33,348 nt of DNA from JAVBSC01 sp031547305. GTDB taxonomy: Bacteria; Desulfobacterota; Desulfovibrionia; Desulfovibrionales; Desulfovibrionaceae. Within the stretch, counting starts at the first letter, position 1. Each line of letters starts with the position of its first letter. The notes below the pieces were generated by a model, which worked only from the letters and a program-made list of their open reading frames with translations, had not been told where the DNA came from and did not search any database. Positions 7,437 to 15,379 of the stretch are shown here, in pieces. The stretch lies in NCBI GenBank assembly GCA_031547305.1, contig JAVBSC010000055.1:1-33348 (forward strand), read 5' to 3'. The position numbers and the translations under genes are program-made.

Positions 7437-8270
7437 TTATGCCGGGATCAGGGCCGGCGGCTCCGCGCACATCTCAATCAGCGTCATCTTGATGTTCTTG
7501 TGCTTCTGCATGTACGAAGCGGGCATAAGCGGAGTGATCGGTCCGTACAGAGCGCGGCGCAGCAGAGCCGGCTGCCAGGTGCGTATGCCCATGATGTGCA
7601 GGCAGTCGCAGCGCAGGAGTTCCTTCATGCCCAGGGTCACGGCGAACTTCGGCACATCCCAGAGGTTGCCGCCCGTGGACATGGCCACCTGAGTGCGGCT
7701 GGCCTCGGTAAGCTGGATGATCCGGGTGGTCTGCTCGTCAAACTCCACGCCGTTCAGTTCTGTTACCGAGCAAGGCTCGTTAAAGGCAATGTGCCCGCTT
7801 ATGCCTATGCCCACGTAAGCCACTTCCACGCCGCCGCGCTTTTCAATCATGCGCAGGGGGGCGTCCAGCTTTCTGGGGTGGGGCACCACGCGGTTTTCTT
7901 CCGGCATGGCCAGCTCCGGCCGCAGGCGGTGGTAAAAATTCTGGTTCATGTATCCGGTAAAGCTCAGGGAATGCTTGTCTGAGATAATATCGCCGTTTTC
8001 CGCCAAAAAATTATCCATATTGATGATGACCAGATCTTTGCAGCTGATGTTCTCCTTATTGCAGATGTCCGCCACCAGGGTGTAGTCCAGCGGGCTGACC
8101 GGCCAGATCATCGTGGTGCCTTTGCCTTTGGCGTTGTTGGCCTTGATCCGGTCGGCAATGTCCCTGGCCACGTATATCTGGAGAGCTCTGGCGTCCGGCA
8201 CGATATTCACGGATTTGAACCTGGAATCGTGCAGCAGGTCTTCCCGCGTCACCAGCAAAGGATTTTTCAT
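7437..8270 (-). CDS. NagB-like glucosamine-6-phosphate isomerase/deaminase family protein with altered active site
   Basis: A 277-residue cytosolic protein of the glucosamine-6-phosphate deaminase/6-phosphogluconolactonase fold. Family marks are INMDNFL (Asp86, equivalent to the catalytic Asp72 of E. coli NagB) and GIGISGHIAFNEP (His160, Glu165 conserved). The Asp of the usual GxDGH motif (E. coli Asp141) is Ser158 here. That residue forms part of the catalytic relay in NagB, so the reaction or substrate may differ from plain deamination of glucosamine-6-phosphate. A GGGAG ribosome-binding site precedes the ATG. It is divergent from a second family member at 8556 and has its own promoter at 8394-8422 and a structured leader. 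The gene symbol is withheld because function is unsure. Confidence 0.85.
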   Translation of the reverse strand: MKNPLLVTREDLLHDSRFKSVNIVPDARALQIYVARDIADRIKANNAKGKGTTMIWPVSPLDYTLVADICNKENISCKDLVIINMDNFLAENGDIISDKHSLSFTGYMNQNFYHRLRPELAMPEENRVVPHPRKLDAPLRMIEKRGGVEVAYVGIGISGHIAFNEPCSVTELNGVEFDEQTTRIIQLTEASRTQVAMSTGGNLWDVPKFAVTLGMKELLRCDCLHIMGIRTWQPALLRRALYGPITPLMPASYMQKHKNIKMTLIEMCAEPPALIPA

Positions 8271-8312
8271 GTTTTTTCTCCCGAGGGTTTCATTTTTGCG
8301 AATTTACTGGCG

Positions 8313-8367
8313 GTTTGCCGCCCCTTAACTTCAAGTCCGGCCGGGCCCCGGCCGTGGCGCGGCAAAC
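8313..8367 (-). promoter_or_regulatory. Structured 5' leader of the leftward NagB-like gene
   Basis: Nested inverted repeats occupy the leader between the promoter and the ATG at 8270. Outer arms gtttgccgc (8313-8321) and gcggcaaac (8359-8367) enclose a strong GC hairpin, cggccgg/ccggccg, at 8338-8354. The outer left arm can alternatively fold locally as ggcgg-tttg-ccgcc near 8309-8322. Competing folds of this kind suggest, but do not prove, RNA-level control. Confidence 0.4.
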
Positions 8368-8393
8368 TCCCGGCATTTTCCGGACGATTCTTT

Positions 8394-8422
8394 TTTATAC
8401 ATCCGGCCTCAGCTTTTGGCAA
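8394..8422 (-). promoter_or_regulatory. Putative sigma-70 promoter of the leftward NagB-like gene
   Basis: On the minus strand TTGCCA (8422-8417), a 17-base spacer and TATAAA (8399-8394), close to consensus. The predicted transcript would have about 117 bases of leader before the ATG at 8270. Confidence 0.6.
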
Positions 8423-8491
8423 TGTTACGACAAAGGAATATAAGAACACGCTCCGCCCGGCTTCGCTATTGATGTTTTTTTACTCCCCGCC

Positions 8492-8520
8492 TTGTCCTGA
8501 ACAGCCTTTTTTGTTAATCT
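8492..8520 (+). promoter_or_regulatory. Putative sigma-70 promoter of the rightward NagB-like/amidohydrolase-CutC/FIST genes
   Basis: TTGTCC (8492-8497), a 17-base spacer and TAATCT (8515-8520). The ATG of the next gene is at 8556, with AAGGAG about 11 bases before it. It is separate from the divergent promoter at 8394-8422, so the two paralogues can be controlled independently. Confidence 0.5.
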
Positions 8521-8555
8521 GGCGTTCCTACTCATAAGAAGGAGACTTTAAGATT

Positions 8556-9401
8556 ATGTCCATTGCCGAATATTACCACAAAGATTTATACGCGCTGCGC
8601 GGCCGGGGCCCGGTCGCCCACGAGATTCTTGAAACAGACGTGGATCTTTACTGGCACATAGCCCTGACCATGTACGATGAAATAGAGGCCGCCCTCACCC
8701 GGAAGAAAAACGCCGTATTTATTGTGCCGGTGGGGCCGGTCTACCAGTACCGCCGGTTCGTCCAGCTCATCCGCCGGCGGCCGCTCAGCCTGGGGCATGT
8801 GCGCCTGTTTTTTATGGACGAGTACTTGAGCGATCCGCAAACCTGGATTCCGGAGGATTCGCCACTGTCCTTCCGGGGCTTCATCCAGCGCGAACTGCTG
8901 GATGCCCTGCCCAAAGAAGCCGGATTGACTCCGGACCAAATCCATTTCCCCGACCCGCGGGATCCCGCCGCTTACGACGCGGCCCTGGCCGCACTGGGCG
9001 GGCCGGACATGTGCATCGCCGGAGTTGGCATAACCGGGCACATCGCTTTCAACGAGCCGCCGGAGCCGGGTGAAAGCATGAGCAACGAGGCCTTCGCCAG
9101 TCTGCCTTCCCGGGTCATCCGCCTGGCGCGCGAAAGCGTGGCCATCAATTCCAACACGGCCATGCGCGGGGCCATGGATCAAATCCCGCCCCTGGCCGTT
9201 ACCGTTGGCATGCGCCAGATTCTCAGCGCCAAACGCCTGCGCGTCTATCTTAACCGGCCCTGGCAGTCCGCCGTGGTGCGCCGTCTGATGTTCGGGGAAG
9301 CCACCTGCGCCTTCCCGGTCACTCTGACCCGCGCGCATCAGGATCTGCGTGTGATTATGACCGCCATGGTGGCGGAAAAGCCGGAATTCTCCTTAAAATA
9401 A
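8556..9401 (+). CDS. Second NagB-like isomerase/deaminase family protein with altered active site
   Basis: A 281-residue member of the glucosamine-6-phosphate isomerase/deaminase family, only distantly similar to its divergent neighbour. FFMDEYLS keeps the proton-transfer Asp (Asp88), and GVGITGHIAFNEP keeps His162 and Glu167. As in the neighbour, the Asp of GxDGH is replaced, here by Thr160. The sequence DSPLSFRGFI is shared in form with the neighbour's KHSLSFTGYM, so the two are true paralogues of one subfamily. It is the first gene of a rightward group with the amidohydrolase-CutC fusion (67 bases downstream) and the FIST gene. The shared context suggests it processes a phosphorylated amino- or ketosugar, but the substrate is unknown. 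Confidence 0.85.
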   Translation: MSIAEYYHKDLYALRGRGPVAHEILETDVDLYWHIALTMYDEIEAALTRKKNAVFIVPVGPVYQYRRFVQLIRRRPLSLGHVRLFFMDEYLSDPQTWIPEDSPLSFRGFIQRELLDALPKEAGLTPDQIHFPDPRDPAAYDAALAALGGPDMCIAGVGITGHIAFNEPPEPGESMSNEAFASLPSRVIRLARESVAINSNTAMRGAMDQIPPLAVTVGMRQILSAKRLRVYLNRPWQSAVVRRLMFGEATCAFPVTLTRAHQDLRVIMTAMVAEKPEFSLK

Positions 9402-9415
9402 GCTCTGCCGGGCAA

Positions 9416-9441
9416 CGGGCCGGAAGCGCGCTTCCGGCCCG
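9416..9441. repeat. Perfect 26-bp palindrome between the NagB-like and fusion genes
   Basis: cgggccggaagcg followed directly by cgcttccggcccg, a perfect inverted repeat in the 67-base gap. In RNA it would be a very stable hairpin without a U-run, more like an intercistronic processing or stability element than an intrinsic terminator. Confidence 0.7.
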
Positions 9442-9468
9442 CGCCAGCCACGGATATGGAGGTCTTTT

Positions 9469-10998
9469 ATGTTGATTATAGATTCCCACAACCATCTGCT
9501 GGACGAGCCGAACTATGCGGAACGTCTTCTGGAAACCATGGATAAATTGGGCATATCCAGCATTTGTCTTTCCGGGCTGGGCATAGGCGGCTACGATCCC
9601 AACGCCCAGGCCGCCAGAGGCCTCGGCTCCCTCTCCCCCACCAACGAGGACGTGGCCAGGCTCATCGCCCGTTACCCGGACCGCATTGTCGGACAGGCTT
9701 CCCTTGTGCTGGGCAAAGACGGCCCGGATGCGGTGCGCTATTGGCGCGACAAGGGGTTTCTGGGCGTAAAATTCACCCGGCCGCTGGTGCCCTACAACCA
9801 CGACAGTTGTTTTCCGGTTTACGAGGCCGCGGCGGAACTGAACATGCCCGGCCTGTTCCACACCGGCTTTGTGCTGCGCACTCCGCAGGACGCTGCCGAC
9901 GACGTGGACAACGACCGCATGCGGCCGGTCTGCCTGGACCGGGTGGCCCGCCGCCTGCAAAGCTGGCCCATTGTCATGGCCCACATGAGCGTGCCCTGGT
10001 TTGAAGAAGCGGCGGAAATGGTCCGCTTCCACCCCAACGTGTATCTGGACATCTCCTGCGGCACCCTGGGCTGGCGGGACCGCAAATCCATCGATTTCTT
10101 CAACGCGCATTTCTATTGGAAGGACGCTTTTCGCAAGGTCATCTTCGGCACGGACGTGCATTACCGGGACATACACGATTCCCTGGGCAGCCAGCGCCGC
10201 ATTTTCTCCCTGTGCAACCTGGACCAGGACACCATGCGGGCCATTATGGGCGAAACGATGCAGGGTCTTCTGCGCAAATCCGCCTGGATGCCGCGTACTA
10301 AACCCTGCCTGGAAGTCGTCGCCCAGAACGTTGCGGAACTGCGCCTGGCTCAGGAGCACGGAGCCGGACGGGCGGAGCTTGTGCGCGAGCCGCTCCAGGG
10401 CGGGCTGACTCCTTCGGACGAAACCCTGGCCGAAGCGGCCGAAGCGGCCGCCATTCCGGTCATGGTCATGGTCCGGCCCAGGCCGGGCGACTTCAAGTAT
10501 ACGGACGCTGAATTTGACGGCATGTGCCGCACCCTGGCCGGGCTGCGGGAACGCGGCCTGCCCCGCCAGACTTTCTGCCGTTTCGGCGCCGTGGTTGGCG
10601 TGCAGAATGCGGAAGGAGATCTGGATCTGCCCCGCATGGCCAGGCTGGCCGAAGCGGGCAAAGGGCTGGAAATGGTCTGCCACATGGCCTTTGACGAGGC
10701 CGCGGATCCCCTTGGCGCGGCAAAGGAGCTTGTCCGCCTGGGATACCGCCGCATTCTCTGCCGCGGGCACAAAGGGGACAAGGGCAACGACCTGCGCGCG
10801 CTGGAAGCTTTGAAAAACGCGGTCGGCGATAAAATCACCGTCATGCCCGGCCGGGGCATCCTGCCGGAAGAAGTGGCGGACCTGGCCGGCAAAGGCTTTA
10901 TCCAGCAGCATCTCGGCATCGGCGTGCGCCAGGGCGGCAGGCCGGACGGAGCCCTGCTGCCGGACGGCATCCGCAACGCGGCAAAGGCGCTGGGGTGA
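9469..10998 (+). CDS. Fusion protein: metal-dependent amidohydrolase (N-terminal) + CutC-like TIM barrel (C-terminal)
   Basis: A 509-residue protein in two parts. Residues 1-270 form an amidohydrolase-2 type TIM barrel with a complete metal site: His7 and His9 (DSHNHLL), His131 (LFHTGF), His172 (MAHMS) and Asp229 (FGTDVHY). Residues 279-509 match CutC: LEVVAQNVAELRLAQ, then AELV...GGLTPS, VMVRPRPGDFKYTDAEF, MAFDEAADP and VMPGRGI. The usual CutC segment TFHRAFD reads VCHMAFD here. A GGAGGT sits 5 bases before the ATG. Amidohydrolases of this family hydrolyse or decarboxylate small ring or carboxylated compounds. CutC was named for copper tolerance, but its biochemical role is unsettled. Fusion and linkage to NagB-like genes favour a role in small-molecule metabolism. 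The FIST gene follows 4 bases after the stop. Confidence 0.85.
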   Translation: MLIIDSHNHLLDEPNYAERLLETMDKLGISSICLSGLGIGGYDPNAQAARGLGSLSPTNEDVARLIARYPDRIVGQASLVLGKDGPDAVRYWRDKGFLGVKFTRPLVPYNHDSCFPVYEAAAELNMPGLFHTGFVLRTPQDAADDVDNDRMRPVCLDRVARRLQSWPIVMAHMSVPWFEEAAEMVRFHPNVYLDISCGTLGWRDRKSIDFFNAHFYWKDAFRKVIFGTDVHYRDIHDSLGSQRRIFSLCNLDQDTMRAIMGETMQGLLRKSAWMPRTKPCLEVVAQNVAELRLAQEHGAGRAELVREPLQGGLTPSDETLAEAAEAAAIPVMVMVRPRPGDFKYTDAEFDGMCRTLAGLRERGLPRQTFCRFGAVVGVQNAEGDLDLPRMARLAEAGKGLEMVCHMAFDEAADPLGAAKELVRLGYRRILCRGHKGDKGNDLRALEALKNAVGDKITVMPGRGILPEEVADLAGKGFIQQHLGIGVRQGGRPDGALLPDGIRNAAKALG

Positions 10999-11002
10999 CG
11001 CC

Positions 11003-12184
11003 ATGCAATCAGCCCTGGCCATAACCCATGAAATATACGATCCTCAGGAAGCGGCCCGGGATCTGCTCGCGCAGATTCACACGCGAATTGCTCCCGGCAA
11101 AAACAGTTGCGGCATCGTGTTCACCGAGCCGGACAAGGAATGGTACGCCATCCTGCCTTATTTGTCCGAAGCGCTGGATTGTCCAATCATCGGGTGTACG
11201 GCCACGGCCCAGATAGGCTCACGCGGCTATCACAGTCTGAGCGCCACCCTGCTGGTGATGACCGGCGAGGATTGCGTGTTTTCCAGCGCGGCCACCGGGC
11301 CTTTGTTCGAAGACGGCGAAGCCCGGCTGCGCGCCGCTTTTGCCGAGGCCAAGGCCGGGCTGGGCGCGAGCGATTATTCCCTGGCCTTTGTGTTTTCCTC
11401 GCAAACGCCGGATTTTCCGGATTCTTCGCGGCTGGCCGTGCTGGACGAATTGGCGGAATCCCGCCCCTTATTCGGGGGCACGGCCTCCGACTACTTCACC
11501 TTTGACAAGTCCGCGGTGTTTTATAACGGACGGGTCATTCCCGGCGGCATATCCATGCTCCTGGTGGGCGGCCGGGTAAAGCCAAAATTCGTGGTCCGCA
11601 ACATTCCGGACACCCCACCGGCCACGGCGCGGGTTACCGAGGCTGTGGAATGCACTATCCGGAGCATTGACGAACGGAGCGTGCTGGACTTTTTGACCGG
11701 CCAGGGAGTTGACGTATCCAAACCGGTCAGCCTGATCCAGGCCCCCCTGGTCATGGAGCCGGAACAAGGCGCGGACGACGGCGTGCCGCGCTGCGTGCCC
11801 TTTACCATGGTCGATCCGTTGAGCGGCGCCGGCTCCACCCCCGTGGAAGTGCTGGAAGGAACCAGAGTGGCGGTGCGCATGATGCAGCGTTCCGACATTA
11901 TAGACACCACGCGGGACGCTCTGGAAATCATGTCCGGCAGAATCGCGGCCGATACGGATCCCGACTACGACTACTCCACGATAATCGCCATGACCTGTTC
12001 CGGGCGGTACGTAATCCTGACCTACGACCATATATTCGAAGGCCGTCTGGTGCAGGACATTCTGCCCGCGACGCTGAGCACGGCCGGCTTTTATTCGCAC
12101 GGGGAAATCTGCCCGACTTCGGTTAAAGACGGCAAGGCGCGCAACCGTCTGCATAACCTGTCCATATGTTTATGCGCCCTGTAG
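11003..12184 (+). CDS. FIST domain sensory protein
   Basis: A 393-residue cytosolic protein with the two FIST halves: an N-terminal domain (about 25-215, with PIIGCTATAQIG and RPLFGGTASDY) and a C-terminal domain (about 220-385) ending in the signature region TAGFYSHGEICP. FIST domains are thought to bind small ligands such as amino acids and often feed signals to histidine kinases. It starts 4 bases after the amidohydrolase-CutC stop, so the two are co-transcribed. The next gene, a soluble histidine kinase without a sensor domain, is a natural partner. A long perfect hairpin at 12233-12277 lies between the FIST and kinase genes and may attenuate read-through. Confidence 0.88.
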   Translation: MQSALAITHEIYDPQEAARDLLAQIHTRIAPGKNSCGIVFTEPDKEWYAILPYLSEALDCPIIGCTATAQIGSRGYHSLSATLLVMTGEDCVFSSAATGPLFEDGEARLRAAFAEAKAGLGASDYSLAFVFSSQTPDFPDSSRLAVLDELAESRPLFGGTASDYFTFDKSAVFYNGRVIPGGISMLLVGGRVKPKFVVRNIPDTPPATARVTEAVECTIRSIDERSVLDFLTGQGVDVSKPVSLIQAPLVMEPEQGADDGVPRCVPFTMVDPLSGAGSTPVEVLEGTRVAVRMMQRSDIIDTTRDALEIMSGRIAADTDPDYDYSTIIAMTCSGRYVILTYDHIFEGRLVQDILPATLSTAGFYSHGEICPTSVKDGKARNRLHNLSICLCAL

Positions 12185-12232
12185 CGGCGTCCGGCCGCAA
12201 TCCCAACTTGCCGCAAATTCTTATTTCGCGCC

Positions 12233-12277
12233 GATTTTCCGCAACAGCTTGGCCTGAACAAGCTGTTGCGGAAAATC
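12233..12277 (+). terminator. Perfect 18-bp hairpin between FIST and histidine kinase genes
   Basis: Arms 12233-12250 and 12260-12277 (gattttccgcaacagctt and its exact reverse complement) around a 9-base loop, 48 bases after the FIST stop. The following bases are AATTTATT, a weak U-tract. It is likely a terminator or attenuator that sets the FIST:kinase ratio. Confidence 0.6.
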
Positions 12278-12359
12278 AATTTATTCCATAGACTCCAAAA
12301 TTGCGCATTACGCATTTCACTACCGCCACCCCAGCGTAAACAAAACGGCGTGACTCGGC

Positions 12360-13706
<1,347 letters not shown>

Positions 13707-13791
13707 GGCGCGCGGAGTTTGCGGCGTCACGGTAAAGCTGAACGTCACGGCGGTATCCCCGTGCTCCGGATTGCCGCAATGGCCGTATAAA

Positions 13792-13813
13792 GGCATTTCA
13801 ACTTTGAAATGCC
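13792..13813 (+). repeat. Inverted repeat downstream of the histidine kinase gene
   Basis: ggcatttcaa and ttgaaatgcc with 2 bases between, 85 bases after the kinase stop, without a U-run. It may mark the 3' end of the transcript. Confidence 0.4.
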
Positions 13814-14170
13814 GCGCCCCCCATGCCAGGCATGCCGTCCGGCTCAAACAGGCCGCGGCTTGATAAAATGGCGGCGCTTCCTGGGAGAAGACCACCTGTC
13901 AAGCGTATCCAGAGTTTTCGGGGGATGCGACATTCCCCGGCTTACCATCCTGATTGCTTCCCGCCTTATATGTAACAACCCGCACAAGATATTTTGTAAC
14001 CACTCACAGCATTTTGGCTTCAGGATACTCGCCAAGACTGTAGCCGCGACAATAAAGGCGGCCGGCGAAGAACTTCGGAAATAAAATTGCAAAGTTTTTC
14101 GCGTACGTTTCCAGCGATAAGCAATCTGCAGGCTGATATTGCGACGCATAGGGGTTGATTCATCCAAAAT

Positions 14171-14199
14171 TTGCGATAAAAGTTCTTACTATGCATAAA
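14171..14199 (+). promoter_or_regulatory. Putative promoter of pagP
   Basis: TTGCGA (14171-14176), a 17-base spacer and CATAAA (14194-14199), about 30 bases before the ATG. Four of six -10 positions match consensus. No PhoP box could be identified with confidence. Confidence 0.4.
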
Positions 14200-14230
14200 A
14201 ATTTGCCGCTGCCAAAGGGCGGGGGGGATT

Positions 14231-14851
14231 ATGAGAAATAAAATGTTACTGACGCTTCTGCTTGCCTGGCTATTTCTGGCCTTTCCAGACCTGGCCGCCT
14301 GGGCGGGAGAGTCCGAAAATTCGCCGGGAGAAGCCGCGCCTAAAACAGTGGAGCCGTTGCCGGCGGACATGGGCATGTTCGAGCGCCTGGGAACCCGGAT
14401 GGCCCAGGCCTGGAATTCACCCACCTATGATCTGTATCTGCCGCTGTATACCTGGCATAACCGCCTGGCCTACGATCAGAGCCACATAGACAGATATAAC
14501 GAAAACCCCTGGGGCGCGGGCCTGGGCCGCTCTTTCTACGATGAGGATGGTGACTGGCACGCTTTGTACGCCATGGGCTTCATGGATTCCTATAATAAAT
14601 TCGAACCCATTGTCGGATACGGTTTCATAAAAAACTGGAGTCCGGACAAAGAACGCGACTGGCGCTTCGGGGTGGGATTTACCATGGGCCTGACCGCCAG
14701 GGACAATTATGACTATATTCCCCTCCCCCTGGTTCTGCCCATGGCCGGCATTGAATACAAACGCCTGGCCTTGCAGGCCGTTTACATCCCCGGGACGAGA
14801 AACAACGGCAACGTGCTGTTTGCCTGGCTGCGCTGGCAGCTTAACGATTGA
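14231..14851 (+). CDS. pagP: Lipid A palmitoyltransferase PagP
   Basis: PagP is an eight-stranded outer-membrane barrel enzyme that moves a palmitate from phospholipid to lipid A, giving resistance to cationic peptides. The 206-residue product has a signal peptide (about 1-25, ending AWA), a Pro/Glu-rich linker, an N-terminal amphipathic helix (FERLGTRMAQAW) and the barrel. Comparison from memory with E. coli PagP places the catalytic residues at His76 (YTWH), Asp119 and Ser120 (MDSYN), at exactly the E. coli spacing (His33, Asp76, Ser77), with RYNENPWGAGLG, TARDNYDYIPLPLVLP and YIPGTRNNGNV also conserved. The hydrocarbon-ruler Gly88 corresponds to Gly131 (GYGF), which predicts C16 specificity. 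It appears to be a single gene with its own promoter; a G-rich run serves as ribosome-binding site. Confidence 0.95.
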   Translation: MRNKMLLTLLLAWLFLAFPDLAAWAGESENSPGEAAPKTVEPLPADMGMFERLGTRMAQAWNSPTYDLYLPLYTWHNRLAYDQSHIDRYNENPWGAGLGRSFYDEDGDWHALYAMGFMDSYNKFEPIVGYGFIKNWSPDKERDWRFGVGFTMGLTARDNYDYIPLPLVLPMAGIEYKRLALQAVYIPGTRNNGNVLFAWLRWQLND

Positions 14852-14928
14852 TTTTTATTGAGCGGGGATTAACTGTTCTCCTGTTTTGCCGATATGCGTT
14901 CCATAAACCATTCATCAAGGAGCGATTT

Positions 14929-15150
14929 ATGGAACTTAACAGCATGGCGTCCACGCAGGCCGGGCTCGCTTTGGGGGTACTGGCAAAAACGCAGAAGGAC
15001 ACGACCGGAGCGCAATTAATCGCGCAGACCCTGGACAAACTGAACAGCACGGACAACGGCGCCGGAGTGAAAGTGGATACCGATTACCAGTTCCAGAAAA
15101 CTGTTCTTTCCGCGGCCGGACTGGGCAATAAACTCGACACCTTTGCCTAG
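14929..15150 (+). CDS. Small protein, possibly YjfB-like putative motility protein family
   Basis: A 73-residue protein starting MELNSMASTQAGLALGVLAKTQKDTTGAQLI; AAGGAG lies 7 bases before the ATG. It is Ala/Thr/Gln-rich, lacks Cys, has no signal peptide or membrane helix and is predicted helical in its first half. The pattern (short N-terminal helix, LGVLAKTQ, then TGAQLIAQTLDKL) resembles the small YjfB-type putative motility proteins, but similarity is judged by eye and weak. It begins 77 bases after pagP. Function not known. Confidence 0.6.
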   Translation: MELNSMASTQAGLALGVLAKTQKDTTGAQLIAQTLDKLNSTDNGAGVKVDTDYQFQKTVLSAAGLGNKLDTFA

Positions 15151-15158
15151 TTCTTAGG

Positions 15159-15174
15159 AACGAGCGGGCTCGTT
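15159..15174 (+). terminator. Short hairpin after the small gene
   Basis: aacgag-cggg-ctcgtt starts 9 bases after the stop at 15150. There is no U-run, so it is only a weak terminator candidate. Confidence 0.35.
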
Positions 15175-15379
15175 AAGCCCGGATTCCCGCGGGATCTCTG
15201 TTGACGCTGAAGAATTTTCGTTCTCTGGCAAGGAAGATGAGCCTGCCCATTCGCCCGGCAATTTCGCGGGGAGCGGAATGAGCTCGGGGGCGGGGCACAG
15301 GAGTGCCCAGTCAAATCTGACGCAGCCGGACGGCAAAAAGACATAGCGCCAACAGCCCCCGAAGGGTCCGGGCTTTTCC

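Larger units (their letters stand above)
13707..14230. other. 524-base intergenic region before pagP
   Basis: No protein-coding gene is convincing in either direction; the short open frames lack a family match and good ribosome-binding sites. It holds the inverted repeat at 13792-13813 near the kinase end and, from about 13960, a more AT-rich stretch that ends with the putative pagP promoter. Confidence 0.6.

Noticed and set aside
7323..7982. A 219-codon plus-strand frame overlapping the leftward NagB-like gene
   Set aside because: It starts at a hairpin-rich non-coding stretch and then runs antisense to a gene with clear family motifs.
10290..10998. Calling the C-terminal half of the fusion a copper homeostasis protein
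   Set aside because: The CutC name rests on an old phenotype. No copper-related gene or Cys/Met-rich copper site is visible here, so only the fold is called.
9355..11022. A 555-codon open frame on the minus strand opposite the amidohydrolase-CutC gene
   Set aside because: It is antisense to a gene with clear domains in the plus frame. The translated product is rich in His, Gln, Gly and Ala without any family pattern, as expected for GC-rich antisense frames.
13809..14084. A 91-codon plus-strand frame between the histidine kinase and pagP
   Set aside because: No ribosome-binding site, unusual composition and no recognisable similarity; its first part overlaps an inverted repeat.
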